The translations under genes and the position numbers were made by a program. From positions 1-64,000 of the forward strand of contig NZ_CBXV010000002.1 in assembly GCF_000820845.2 (NCBI RefSeq): a stretch of 64,000 nt of DNA, in the 5' to 3' direction. A model generated the notes under the pieces. It was not told where the DNA came from and did no database searches. It worked only from the letters and a program-made list of their open reading frames with translations. Below, one piece after another: positions 30,330 to 39,603 of this stretch (position 1 is the first letter of the stretch; each line of letters opens with the position of its first letter). The stretch is from Pyrinomonas methylaliphatogenes. GTDB taxonomy: Bacteria; Acidobacteriota; Blastocatellia; Pyrinomonadales; Pyrinomonadaceae.

Positions 30330-30689
30330 TTATGGGAAGAGCAAAGCCAGCAACGTAGCTAGCGCCGCGGTGAGAAGCGCGCGACGGTTTATCCATTGCG
30401 CTCGACGCTGCAACTCTTCGATCGCGCGCCGATCCTCTACCCTCTCTTCGCCCGCGTCCATGTTGCGCATTCCGCGCGCCGCGAGCGCGATGCAGATCCG
30501 CTCGCGCGCCTGCAAGAACCCCAAGCTGGCGATCCAGATGGGGAGAAAGATGATCACTCGCCAAGGTCGCGGCACATCGTAAACGATGAAGATGAAAGCC
30601 CAAGCAACGCCGACGGCTAATGCGACGAAACCGAGCAAGCGTCTCTTACGTTGCTCCCGCGGCCCGATGTTACAGACTTCGCTCGCCAT
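30330..30689 (-). CDS. Small membrane protein with three hydrophobic segments, unknown function
   Basis: A 119-aa protein. Two helices (about 22-41 LGFVALAVGVAWAFIFIVYD and 45-62 WRVIIFLPIWIASLGFL) are followed by a charged, cysteine-containing amphipathic linker (about 63-100) and a third short hydrophobic C-terminus. A bacterial inner-membrane location is likely. I do not recognise the family with confidence. The ATG at 30689 is preferred over a TTG at 30710; neither has a strong ribosome site. It lies 54 bp downstream of the efflux operon on the same strand and might be co-transcribed. Confidence 0.6.
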   Translation of the reverse strand: MASEVCNIGPREQRKRRLLGFVALAVGVAWAFIFIVYDVPRPWRVIIFLPIWIASLGFLQARERICIALAARGMRNMDAGEERVEDRRAIEELQRRAQWINRRALLTAALATLLALLFP

Positions 30690-30743
30690 AATCGCAGTTC
30701 TTAAATCCAAATCCCGAAGCGCTATCGAGGATGCGCCTTGAGT

Positions 30744-31436
30744 TCAAGGCGCATCTGAACTGATCGTAGCCAGAGGTTGACCGGCGATGACGCGCTGGCC
30801 CGCTTTGACGCCGACGACGCGCAAAGTGCCGCTTACCGGCGCGCGTGCGACGACTATGTCTTCGCGATAAGCTGGTGACGGTTGAACGGCCTCTCGCTGC
30901 GCGATGACGAGATCGGTCATCGTCGATTGCTGAGCCTCTTGCGCATGCTGTAATCTCCGCTGAGCCTGCTCATAAAGCGCTCGCTCGGCATCGAGCTGAG
31001 CTTGAGTCGCCTGTCCCGAAGCGACCAACGGAGCCAAGCGTTGGACCTCGGCTTCATGTTTGACGACTTCGGCGCGCGCTGCCTCCACCTCGCTTTGCGC
31101 GGCGCGCAATCGCGCTGCCGCCTCAGCCCGATGGTCCTGCGGCGCAGAATCCTCCTCACGCTGGACGGCGATCTCGATGATCGGCGCTCCGACTTCGACG
31201 CTTACGCCCTCACCGACTAATACGCGCTTCACCTCTCCGGTCGCCGGAGCGTTCACGACGACCAACCGGCCCGGTCCAGTCACGCTCTCGCGCCCCGCAT
31301 GACATCCGCAGAAGGGGAACAAAAGACACGAAAGCGCCAAAGCTTTGAGCGTCGAGCGATCGATCACAAGGAGCCCTTTCAAACGCAAACCTTCACCCGA
31401 TTCCCGAATCGGTTCACTGTTCCGCCCGCGCGCCAT
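30744..31436 (-). CDS. Short HlyD/biotinyl-lipoyl-type periplasmic adaptor, fourth gene of the efflux operon
   Basis: About 230 aa: a hydrophobic N-terminus ending in a lipobox-like LLFPFCGC, a lipoyl half-domain (VNAPATGEVKRVLVGEGVSVEVGAPIIEI), an alpha-helical hairpin coiled coil (about 80-165) and the second lipoyl half (APVSGTLRVVGVKAGQRVIAGQPLATI). The beta-barrel and membrane-proximal domains of full RND adaptors are missing. ATG 31436 has AAGGAGG just upstream and overlaps tolC by 23 bp; GTG 31367, just at the signal, is the alternative. It may be an accessory adaptor to the same pump. Confidence 0.75.
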   Translation of the reverse strand: MARGRNSEPIRESGEGLRLKGLLVIDRSTLKALALSCLLFPFCGCHAGRESVTGPGRLVVVNAPATGEVKRVLVGEGVSVEVGAPIIEIAVQREEDSAPQDHRAEAAARLRAAQSEVEAARAEVVKHEAEVQRLAPLVASGQATQAQLDAERALYEQAQRRLQHAQEAQQSTMTDLVIAQREAVQPSPAYREDIVVARAPVSGTLRVVGVKAGQRVIAGQPLATISSDAP

Positions 31437-33471
31437 CGCCCTCCTTATGCGCCTCGAAGAGCGATTTCGTAAAGATCCCATCCTCGATCCCATCTCCGCT
31501 TCCAACTTCAAAAGAGGTTGGGTGCCCGCCAGCCCCATCCCGCAAAATCGAAACGTTGTGTGCCGACAGGGTGATACCTGTCGCCCGCTGAAACTCAGCG
31601 ATAGCCTTGTTGAGATCGATCTGGGCTTGCAATTCGCGCCCGCGCGCGGCGACGAGATCCGTCTGTCGCTGCAACACGAGGAAGACAGTAGTCGTGCCGG
31701 CGCGCAGTTGCCTCTGCTCGCTTTCATACTGCAGCTCAGCCGATCGGCGCGCCGCCGCCGCCGCCGTCAATCTCGCTTGCGCCGAACGCAAAGCCTGTAG
31801 CGCATTGCGCACATCGGATTCGATCGTTTGCTCCAACTGAGCACGCTGCCTGCTGATGACCCTCCCTTGCGCGAGCGCGCGTCCGAGATTGGCTTCCGCC
31901 GTGCGATTGCGCAACGGGAGCGAGATGCGCACACCGACGTGATAGGTCGGGTAATCTTGGCCCAACAGATGGGCCAGCGAAGTGAAGTAACCGCCAACCA
32001 AGCTGGGATTGATGGTGCTGGTCGTCCCGGTCGAGCTGACCTGCAGGGGCGGCAATCCGAGCAGGGCCGAAATATCGTTGACGCGGGTGATCAACTCGGG
32101 GCTCGTGCCGCGCGGCGATTGCACAGTCGGCACACGCGCACCGGCCAACCCGTTCGACGTGTAAGTCCCGACCAGATCGATCTGCGGCTTGGTCTGATCG
32201 CGATAATAGCGGACATCTATCTCGTTGATCTCGGCGCTAGCCTGTAGCTGCGCGATCTCCGGGCGATTCTTCAATGCATCCGCTACGGCTTGCTCCAAAC
32301 TGATGGTCGGCGGGTTGAGATCGACCGGCGTGATCGGCGTGATGGCGCGCGACCATAGGGGCGACAGACGATCGCGCAGGATGAGCGTCTTCAAGCTGTT
32401 CTCCGCGCGCGTGACCGATTCTTGCGCCGCATAAACGTTCTGTTCGAAGGTCGCCACCTGCGTCTGCGCGGCGACGATATCGATCGGAGCGAGCACGCCC
32501 TTTTCCACCAACCGCTCGTTGCTCTCGACCTGCGTGCGCGCCTGTTTGAGCGCGTCGATCTGAACTTGCAGATTGCGCAACGCGAAGACCAGATCCCAAT
32601 AGGCCTGTTCGACTTGCGTGATCACGTCGATGACCCGTTGGCGGAACTGCGCATCCGACAGCGACAGATTCCGTTTAGCGATCTCGATCTGCCGACGGTT
32701 GTTGTCGAATCTGAAGCCGCGCCAAAGAGGCTGCGTGTAGGTGAAAGTGAAGACGCTCGGGTACTGCGGATTGAGCGTCGCGAACTGATTGTTCGTCGTC
32801 AAGCGCGAGGAATTGAAGGTGAACTCATACGATCCGCCGCCGAAGGGCGAAAGGCCGTTCAACGTGAAGGAGCCGGTCGTATCGGTCTGCGTCAAGATCC
32901 CGTTCGCGCCGCCGCCGATGGTCGAGCTTGTCGGCGTCGTGCGCCGCTCGAAATAGTGTTCCATGGCGAGCACTGGATCGTACGCGCCGCGCGCCGCACG
33001 CAGAGCATATTCGGCGATCTCGACGTTGATGCGCGAGCCGTCGATGTCGTTATTGTTGCGCAACGCCATCGCGATCGCATCGCGCAGGGTCAGCGGCAAC
33101 GGATCGCGGACATCGACGCCGACCCTTTCCGGAGGAGGCAAAGGGCGCAACGGGGCGGCGAAATTCGGCGCTACCGGCGGCGGCTCGGTCGGGATCTGAG
33201 ACGGCATCAGCCCCGGCTCGATTCCGACGCTGCGGTTTTGCGCTGGCGCGCTATCCGTCAGCGTTCGGTTCTGCCCCCCAACCGCGCTCGATATGCCTGA
33301 GTTCGCCCGATCGAGCGCGGGCTGTCGATCCGCCTCTGGACCAGTTGGAGCGCCGACCGCGCCCGGCTTTTCCGCCTCCCGGCCAGCTTGCGGATTGCCG
33401 CCGCTCTGCGCTAGCGAAGCGACGACCAAGCTCGAAGCGAGACCAATAACGACGATAGACCTTCCAAACAT
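31414..33471 (-). CDS. TolC-family outer-membrane efflux protein
   Basis: About 685 aa, longer than usual because of an N-terminal proline/glutamine-rich stretch (about 20-135) after the signal peptide MFGRSIVVIGLASSLVVASLAQ. Two TolC repeats follow (LTLRDAIAMALRNNNDI... and ISLEQAVADALKNRPEIAQLQ), each a long helical hairpin plus strand that together build the trimeric channel-tunnel. It is the exit duct for the pump encoded 34 bp upstream. The ATG at 33471 begins the signal peptide; the frame from 33603 overlaps the pump gene. Confidence 0.9.
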   Translation of the reverse strand: MFGRSIVVIGLASSLVVASLAQSGGNPQAGREAEKPGAVGAPTGPEADRQPALDRANSGISSAVGGQNRTLTDSAPAQNRSVGIEPGLMPSQIPTEPPPVAPNFAAPLRPLPPPERVGVDVRDPLPLTLRDAIAMALRNNNDIDGSRINVEIAEYALRAARGAYDPVLAMEHYFERRTTPTSSTIGGGANGILTQTDTTGSFTLNGLSPFGGGSYEFTFNSSRLTTNNQFATLNPQYPSVFTFTYTQPLWRGFRFDNNRRQIEIAKRNLSLSDAQFRQRVIDVITQVEQAYWDLVFALRNLQVQIDALKQARTQVESNERLVEKGVLAPIDIVAAQTQVATFEQNVYAAQESVTRAENSLKTLILRDRLSPLWSRAITPITPVDLNPPTISLEQAVADALKNRPEIAQLQASAEINEIDVRYYRDQTKPQIDLVGTYTSNGLAGARVPTVQSPRGTSPELITRVNDISALLGLPPLQVSSTGTTSTINPSLVGGYFTSLAHLLGQDYPTYHVGVRISLPLRNRTAEANLGRALAQGRVISRQRAQLEQTIESDVRNALQALRSAQARLTAAAAARRSAELQYESEQRQLRAGTTTVFLVLQRQTDLVAARGRELQAQIDLNKAIAEFQRATGITLSAHNVSILRDGAGGHPTSFEVGSGDGIEDGIFTKSLFEAHKEGDGARAEQ

Positions 33472-33505
33472 CTTGCCCCTGATTCGAAGAGAACTCCTCA
33501 GGCGC

Positions 33506-36500
33506 TCAATCGCCCGTGGTCTGATCCGCATACCCCTTCTTCCGCTCACGGCGAGCCGCGGTTCCACGCGCGAACGCGCTCGCATAGCCTTTCGCCAAAC
33601 CATGCTTGAAGGCTTGCGCCCAAGAACCGACTGCGGCGCTCGCGCGCTGCCAAACGCGCAACTCCTTCACATCGTCGAAGAGCGAGTAGAAGACCGGCAC
33701 GGCCAGCAACGTCAACAGCAGACACAAGCTCTGACCGCCGACCACAAGCACGGCAATCGAACGGTTCGTCGCCGCGCCAGCGCCCGTCCCCAACAGAAGC
33801 GGGATCATCCCGGCAACAAGCGAGATCGTCGTCATCAGGATGGGGCGCAACCGATCGCGATTGGCTTGAATGATCGCCTCATATCGCTCCATGCCATGTG
33901 CGCGCAATTCATTCGTATGATCGATCTGCAAAATGGCGTTCTTCTTGACGATGCCGAAGAGCAGCAAGATCCCGAGCGCCGAAAAGATGTTCAAGCGCTG
34001 TCCGGCAAGAAGAGTCGAAACGAGCGCGAACGGGACGGCGAGCGGCAACGTCAGAAGGATCGTCACCGGATGGATGAACGATTCAAATTGCGCTGCTAGC
34101 ACCAGATACATGAAGATGATCGAGAGCAGGAAGGCGAGCGCGAAGGCGTTCGTCGCGCGTTGCAACTCCTTCGACTGCCCCGTGACGCCGATGCGATAGC
34201 CCGGCTCCATGTGCAACTCCTGCGCATAACGTTGAATCGCCTCGAGCGCCGCCCCTTCCGAACCGTTCGGCGCGACGCTGGCCGAGATCGTCACCTGCCG
34301 TTGCCGATTGATGCGGTCGATCGAAGCGGGGCTGGTCCCCTCCTCTATGCGGACCAGTTTTTCGAGCTCAACCGGAGCGCCCAGAGACGAGGCGACCGTG
34401 AAACGGCGCAGACTCTCGCGGCTGCGACGGAACGGTTCATCCGCCTGCAACACCACATCGTACTGGTAAGAACCTTCGCTATAGGTCGTGATGCGTTGAC
34501 CGGCGGCGAGGATGTTGAGCGCTTGCGCGACATCGCCCGCTCGCACTCCCAGATCGGCGGCCCGCTGCCGATCGATCACGATGCGCACCTCGGGCATACC
34601 GAGCTGAAGCGAACGCGAGGCGTCACGGATGTTCGGATCCTGCTTGAGTTTTTCGAGCAGACGGTTCGAGTATTCGTCGAGCTTTCCGAGATCCGGACCG
34701 GCGATGTAGAAGGCGAGCGAAGTCGAACGCCCCATACCGATGCTGGCGCCGATCGACGAACTGCCCGAAACGCTGATCTCGAAATCTTTCGAGTATTTGC
34801 GCAGCAGGTTGCGCGTCTTTTGGATCAGATCGGTCTGCGAATATTTGCGCTCCTCGACCGGCACCAGACGGACCAACACGAATCCGTTATTCACCCCGCC
34901 GCCGCCGAACCCCGCGATCGCCAACGTGCTTTCGACGCCGGGGATGTTCTCGCGCACGTCGCGCGCGATGCGATCGAGGATCGATTGCGTGGCGGCGAGG
35001 CTCGTCCCCTGCGGCGCGCGCAGATAGACCTGATAGGTCGATTCATCCTCATCCGGCAAAAAGTTCATGCCGACGGCGCGATAAAGCGGCCAGATCGAAG
35101 CGACCACCAGCGCGCAGATGAGCACGACGATCCAGCGATGGGCCATCGACCACTCGAGCATGCGCGTGTAGGTCCGGTCCAGCGCGCGATAGAAGCGCGA
35201 CTCTTTCGACGACCCATGCCCCGAATGATCCGGAAGCAGCGCCGCCTCATCCACCTCGCCAACCTCGCCGACCTCGCTTTCAGCCTTCCCCTTGATCCAA
35301 CGCGCGGCGAGCATCGGCGTCAAGGTGAACGAAACGAGCAAGCTTACGGCGATGGCCGCCGCGGACGTCAACCCGAAAGAGGACATGAAACGCCCGACGA
35401 TGCCCGACATAAAGCCGACGGGCACGAAGACCGCCAACAAGCTGAGCGTCGTCGCCATCACCGCCAACCCGATCTCCCGCGTCGCCTCGATCGCCGCTTG
35501 AAACGGCGGCATCCCCTTCTCCTCGATGAACCGATAGATGTTCTCCAAAACGACGATCGCATCATCGATGACGATGCCGACCATCAAGGTCAAAGCGAGC
35601 ATCGTCATCTGGTTGAGCGAATAACCCATTGCCGCGATGAAGCCGAAAGCCGAAATGATCGAAGCTGGGATGGCGAACGCGGCGATCAGGGTCGAGCGGA
35701 AATTCCAGAGGAAGACGAAGACGACAAGCGCCGCGAGCAACCCGCCGAGGATCAAGTGCTCCTCGATCGCATGCAGCGAGTTTTCGATGAACTCCGATTG
35801 ATCGCGCGTGACCACCACCTTGAAATCGGGCGGCAAAAGCCGTTTGATCTCCTCCATGCGCTGCTTGACGGCCCGGATGACGGCCATCGTATTTTCGCCT
35901 GACTGCTTTCTTACGGCGACGGAGACCGAAGGCACGCCGTTTAAGGAAGCCGCCGAAGTCGGATCCGCGCCCGTATCTTCGACCCGCCCGATGTCGCGTA
36001 TGCGCACCGGATAGTGGTTCTTCGTCGCGACGACGATGTCATTGAACTGTTCGACGCTGGTGACGCGGCTCATCGTGCGCAGGTTCGCCGTGCGCGCGCC
36101 TTCGTCGAATCGCCCGCCCGGCAACTCAAGGTTCTGCGTCCGCAGAGCATTGGCGACGTCCGTCACCGAGATGTTATAGGCTTGTAGCTTTTCGGGATTG
36201 AGGTAGATCTTGATCTGCCGCTGGCGGGCACCGTAGAGGAAGACATCGCCGACGCCATCGACCGATTCGAGGCGCTCGCGGACCTGCTTATCGACGATCT
36301 CCGTCAATTCGACGATCGGACGCGGCGCGCTGATGGCATATTGAATGACCGGCATCGAATCCGGATCGGCTTTCTGGACGATCGGCGGATCGGCAGTTTG
36401 AGGCAGCTGATTGAGCACCGTGTTGACCTTGTCGCGCACCTCCTGCGCCGCCACGTCCGGGTCCTTCTCCAAATTGAAGGTGATGGTGATGCTCGAACGC

Positions 36501-36763
36501 CCTTGGGATGAACTCGAGCGCATCTCGTCGATGCCCGGAACCGTGTTGACCGCGCCTTCGATCACGTCCGTGATCTCGGTCTCCATCTCCTGCGGAGCGG
36601 CTCCGATGTTCGTCGTCGTGATGGTGACCGTCGGCAGATCTATCTTCGGGAAACGATCGACGCCGAGCCGGAAGAAAGAGAAAGCCCCGATCACCGTTAA
36701 CACGAGGATGATGACGGTGGCAAAGACTGGACGACGGACGCAAATCTCGGCTAATTTCTGCAT
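33506..36763 (-). CDS. RND efflux pump, AcrB/MexB-like HAE-1 family
   Basis: A 1085-aa proton-driven inner-membrane pump with 12 expected helices and two large periplasmic loops. The start MQKLAEICVRRPVFATVIILVLTVIGAF, FPKIDLPTVTITT, and LMVGIVIDDAIVVLENIYRFIEE, with the conserved acidic pair of helix 4 (IDDAIVVLEN), are typical; the second half has GILLLFGIVKKNAILQIDHTNE. Sequence features match drug/hydrophobe exporters rather than heavy-metal (HME) pumps. It has an extended C-terminal tail of about 40 basic residues. It lies between the adaptor and tolC on the same strand. Confidence 0.96.
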   Translation of the reverse strand: MQKLAEICVRRPVFATVIILVLTVIGAFSFFRLGVDRFPKIDLPTVTITTTNIGAAPQEMETEITDVIEGAVNTVPGIDEMRSSSSQGRSSITITFNLEKDPDVAAQEVRDKVNTVLNQLPQTADPPIVQKADPDSMPVIQYAISAPRPIVELTEIVDKQVRERLESVDGVGDVFLYGARQRQIKIYLNPEKLQAYNISVTDVANALRTQNLELPGGRFDEGARTANLRTMSRVTSVEQFNDIVVATKNHYPVRIRDIGRVEDTGADPTSAASLNGVPSVSVAVRKQSGENTMAVIRAVKQRMEEIKRLLPPDFKVVVTRDQSEFIENSLHAIEEHLILGGLLAALVVFVFLWNFRSTLIAAFAIPASIISAFGFIAAMGYSLNQMTMLALTLMVGIVIDDAIVVLENIYRFIEEKGMPPFQAAIEATREIGLAVMATTLSLLAVFVPVGFMSGIVGRFMSSFGLTSAAAIAVSLLVSFTLTPMLAARWIKGKAESEVGEVGEVDEAALLPDHSGHGSSKESRFYRALDRTYTRMLEWSMAHRWIVVLICALVVASIWPLYRAVGMNFLPDEDESTYQVYLRAPQGTSLAATQSILDRIARDVRENIPGVESTLAIAGFGGGGVNNGFVLVRLVPVEERKYSQTDLIQKTRNLLRKYSKDFEISVSGSSSIGASIGMGRSTSLAFYIAGPDLGKLDEYSNRLLEKLKQDPNIRDASRSLQLGMPEVRIVIDRQRAADLGVRAGDVAQALNILAAGQRITTYSEGSYQYDVVLQADEPFRRSRESLRRFTVASSLGAPVELEKLVRIEEGTSPASIDRINRQRQVTISASVAPNGSEGAALEAIQRYAQELHMEPGYRIGVTGQSKELQRATNAFALAFLLSIIFMYLVLAAQFESFIHPVTILLTLPLAVPFALVSTLLAGQRLNIFSALGILLLFGIVKKNAILQIDHTNELRAHGMERYEAIIQANRDRLRPILMTTISLVAGMIPLLLGTGAGAATNRSIAVLVVGGQSLCLLLTLLAVPVFYSLFDDVKELRVWQRASAAVGSWAQAFKHGLAKGYASAFARGTAARRERKKGYADQTTGD

Positions 36764-36874
36764 AACTCCTCGCCTCTCAACTCAACGCCCAAAGGGCCGC
36801 TACGAACGCATCCTGAGATTATCGCATGCGCGCATCGCGCGTATACGCGCGCCAATACGTAAGATAGCTTAAAA

Positions 36875-38200
36875 CTATCGCTCCAGCTCCAGTTTGACCC
36901 TGGCCCCTTCGTAAAGCTGTTGCAGATTGCTCGTCGCAACCGTTTCTCCATCGTTGACGCCCGAAAGTATCTGGACCATATCGCCCTCCTCTTCGCCGAG
37001 CTGCACGACCCGCAAGTGCGCCGTGTCGCCCTGGATGACGAAGACGCGATAGGATTGCGTGCTCTGATCGCGAAGCACCGCCGCGCGCGGGACGAGCACG
37101 ATGCGTTGCGCTTGGCCGCGCAAGATGCGCACCAAAGCGAACATCCCCGAACGAAGGGCATTATCGCCGTTTTCGATCTCGGCCTCGACCGTCGCGGATC
37201 GCGAAGCGGGATCGATCGCCGGATTGATGGCGATGACGCGCCCGGTAAAGCGCCTTTCAGGGAAAGCATCGACCTCGAGCGAGACGCTCATGCCGGGATG
37301 AATCAAAGGCGTTGCGGACTCAGGCACCTGCGCCTGCAACTTGATCGGATTGGTCCGAAGCAGCGTGACGATCACCGAAGCCGGCGTGACATATTCGCCG
37401 ACAGCCGCCGGGCGATTGCTGACGTAACCGGAATAGGGCGCCCGAATCACCGTATCGGCCAAGGCCTTCTGGGCCAGCGCAAGCTGCGCGCGGGCCGCCT
37501 CAGCAGCCGCCTGGGCGGTGCGGATCGCCTCGTTATTCTGACGCGCCGCGTTGATCGCTGCCTCCAACTGCTCGCGCGCGTTATTGGCGCGGGCGCGCGC
37601 CGTCTCAAGTTGCGTGCGATATTGATCATAAACGTTGCGCGCGACATCGCCCGTTTCGACCAATTCGCGATAGCGCCGTTCGTTGGCCTCAGCTAGCTTC
37701 AGTTCGGCGAGCGCTTGTTCGTAGTTGGCCCGTGCGGCGCGAACCTCTGGGATCGCATCGGCATTGAATCCGCCCCCCGGACGCAAGCCCAATCTCGCCT
37801 CCGCTTGGCGAACCGCAGCGAGCGCCTGCTGTAGATTAGCGCGCGCTTGTTCCACTCGAAGTTTCGCATCGCGATCATCCAAACGCGCGATGACGGCCCC
37901 TTGCCGCACGAAATCCCCCACGTTGACGTAGGTCGCGGCGATCTGCCCGGAAGTTTGCGGCGCGACATCCGACGTCTCATCGGCGATCAAACTGCCGGTC
38001 GCCTGTATGTACGAGGGGACTTCGCGCGCCGTCGCTACTGCCGTCGCCACAGCGATCGGCGCAAGCTCCGCCCGCTCCGCACGCGCGTCGGCGCTCATGT
38101 TAGAACGATTGCAAGCCGAACCTCCTCCCAAAACTAAAGCTGCGACCACGAACCATGTGGTCGCAACGAATCCCCCCCGACGGAAGAAGAATGATGCCAT
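36875..38200 (-). CDS. RND efflux periplasmic adaptor lipoprotein
   Basis: A 441-aa adaptor with a lipoprotein-like signal (VLGGGSAC, lipid Cys30). A lipoyl domain split by a long coiled coil: DVAPQTSGQIAATYVNVGDFVRQGAVIARL (about 75-105) and TVIRAPYSGYVSNRPAAVGEYVTP (about 250-275). The hairpin in between is alanine/glutamate rich and unusually long (about 110-240). A beta-barrel (about 280-360) and membrane-proximal domain follow. It bridges pump and TolC. First gene of the leftward operon, 111 bp before the pump gene. Confidence 0.93.
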   Translation of the reverse strand: MASFFFRRGGFVATTWFVVAALVLGGGSACNRSNMSADARAERAELAPIAVATAVATAREVPSYIQATGSLIADETSDVAPQTSGQIAATYVNVGDFVRQGAVIARLDDRDAKLRVEQARANLQQALAAVRQAEARLGLRPGGGFNADAIPEVRAARANYEQALAELKLAEANERRYRELVETGDVARNVYDQYRTQLETARARANNAREQLEAAINAARQNNEAIRTAQAAAEAARAQLALAQKALADTVIRAPYSGYVSNRPAAVGEYVTPASVIVTLLRTNPIKLQAQVPESATPLIHPGMSVSLEVDAFPERRFTGRVIAINPAIDPASRSATVEAEIENGDNALRSGMFALVRILRGQAQRIVLVPRAAVLRDQSTQSYRVFVIQGDTAHLRVVQLGEEEGDMVQILSGVNDGETVATSNLQQLYEGARVKLELER

Positions 38201-38466
38201 ACTCCCCTTATCTAACTGACCTCTCGAATCTTAAAGACGCCCTCGGCCTTCGCTCGGTTACAGTTTTCTACAGTTCGCAGGACATCGCCACACATTATGC
38301 ACCCAAACGGAGCTGCGCCGTAAACTCGCGCGAGGAATTCGCGCGCCGAAGGGCGTATAATGTCGGCTCGCCAGGGCGAATCGAGAGCGCCGAGATGAGG
38401 CGGGCGTCCTAAACCACGAGGGCACCTGAACGCGGCGCGGAGTCCTCGTCGTTATTTTCGCGAAAG
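38201..38466. promoter_or_regulatory. Divergent control region of the efflux operon and ECF sigma module
   Basis: A perfect -10 TATAAT (38356-38361) points to the sigma gene, without a good -35. A leftward CATAAT is centred near 38297. TACAGTT is repeated at 38259-38265 and 38269-38275, one helical turn apart, between the efflux start and its likely -10. A shared control region is plausible. Confidence 0.45.
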
Positions 38467-39081
38467 ATGAGCGAAGTCGAAGACAAAACCCAGGAGACCG
38501 CCGAACTCACGGCGCAACTAAGCGATGCGGCGCTCGTCAACCGAACTTGCGCTGGCGACGAAACGGCGTTCGAAGAGCTCTTCAACCGCCACCGCCGCCG
38601 CGTCGCCATCATCGCCAGTCGCTTCTTTCGCCATCGCGAGCAGATCGAAGAGATCATCCAAGAGAGCTTCGCCAAAGCCTATTTCGCCTTGAAAGAGTTC
38701 AACAACGCGCAGGACCAGTCCTTCGCCGCCTGGCTGGCGCGCATCGCCTTCAACGTCTGCTATGATGAGTTGCGACGGCTAGCGCGCCGCCCGGAGAATT
38801 CCTTGAGCGAACTCTCCAAAGAAGAATGCGAGTGGCTACGCGAGCGTATCTTCGTCGAACCGGGGCGCGATATCGAAAAGAGCCTCGCCCTGCGCGATCT
38901 GGCCGATAAACTCCTCGCGCGCCTCAGTCCGGAAGATAGGCTCGTGCTGATCATGCTCGATGTCGAAGGGATGTCAATCGCTGAGATATCACAAGCGACC
39001 CGCTGGTCGCAGGCCAAAGTCAAGGTGCGCGCTCACCGGGCGCGCGCCGCGCTGCGGCGCGTGCTGAGCAAACTGCTCTAA
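38467..39081 (+). CDS. ECF-type RNA polymerase sigma factor
   Basis: A 204-aa group 4 sigma factor. Region 2 (about 20-95) contains DETAFEELFNRHRRRVAIIASRFF and EIIQESFAKAYFAL; region 4 (about 140-200) has LSPEDRLVLIMLDVEGMSIAEISQATRWSQAKVKVRAHRARAALRRVL, a helix-turn-helix for the -35. Followed by a one-helix membrane protein and a Spy/CpxP-like protein, so it is probably held by a membrane anti-sigma factor and released on envelope stress. A divergent efflux operon is the obvious candidate target. Confidence 0.95.
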   Translation: MSEVEDKTQETAELTAQLSDAALVNRTCAGDETAFEELFNRHRRRVAIIASRFFRHREQIEEIIQESFAKAYFALKEFNNAQDQSFAAWLARIAFNVCYDELRRLARRPENSLSELSKEECEWLRERIFVEPGRDIEKSLALRDLADKLLARLSPEDRLVLIMLDVEGMSIAEISQATRWSQAKVKVRAHRARAALRRVLSKLL

Positions 39082-39168
39082 CAGCGCGGATATGTAACCG
39101 ATCCTTCATCTCGAACGTTTTCAAGCATAGGGGACGCTCTGACAAGAAAGCGAGGGTGCTCAAGAAGG

Positions 39169-39603
39169 ATGTTCCGACGCTCCGACGCCGACCGAGATCG
39201 CAAACTCAATCAAGCCGGGCGCCAGCTCTTACAAACGGTGGCCGCGCTGAACGAGGCAGAGGCCGAAGAGGCCGCCGCAACCCCTTTCCTTTTCGCTCGC
39301 GTCCGCGCTCGCATCGAGCAGAAACGCGCAGAGGAGAACGGGTTGATCTTCTTGCGAGTCCTCTACCGCGTCGTGCCGACGATGGCCTTGGCAACCATTC
39401 TGGCGTTGCTTTTCCTCTGGCTGGGCACCGATTCCCGCCTGACTTCACGCAGCTCGAATGAAGATCTGCTGCTAAGCATCAACGATGTCGGCGCCGAACG
39501 GATCATCTACATCGATCGGCGCTCGATCACGAACGATGAGGTGCTGGCGAACATCCTCAGTCGAGAAGAGCGTGCGGAGGCATTGAATGAGAATTCTAAA
39601 TGA
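39169..39603 (+). CDS. Single-pass membrane protein, candidate anti-sigma factor
   Basis: A 144-aa protein: a charged cytoplasmic N-terminus (about 1-62), one transmembrane helix (VVPTMALATILALLFLWLG, about 69-87) and a periplasmic tail of 55 residues. No zinc-binding anti-sigma (HxxxCxxC) motif is visible, so the anti-sigma role rests on position and topology, as for CnrY-type proteins. GAAGGA lies just before the ATG. Its end overlaps the next gene by 17 bp, implying coupled translation. Confidence 0.65.
   Translation: MFRRSDADRDRKLNQAGRQLLQTVAALNEAEAEEAAATPFLFARVRARIEQKRAEENGLIFLRVLYRVVPTMALATILALLFLWLGTDSRLTSRSSNEDLLLSINDVGAERIIYIDRRSITNDEVLANILSREERAEALNENSK

Noticed and set aside
34160-35902. 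580-codon plus-strand frame within the RND pump gene
   Set aside because: Antisense to a conserved pump; composition is a mirror of its codons and no domain is visible.
33506-36763. RND pump as a heavy-metal (CzcA/CnrA-type) exporter
   Set aside because: Despite the Cnr-like gene order next door, the helix-4 segment and overall sequence match the HAE-1 drug-type group.
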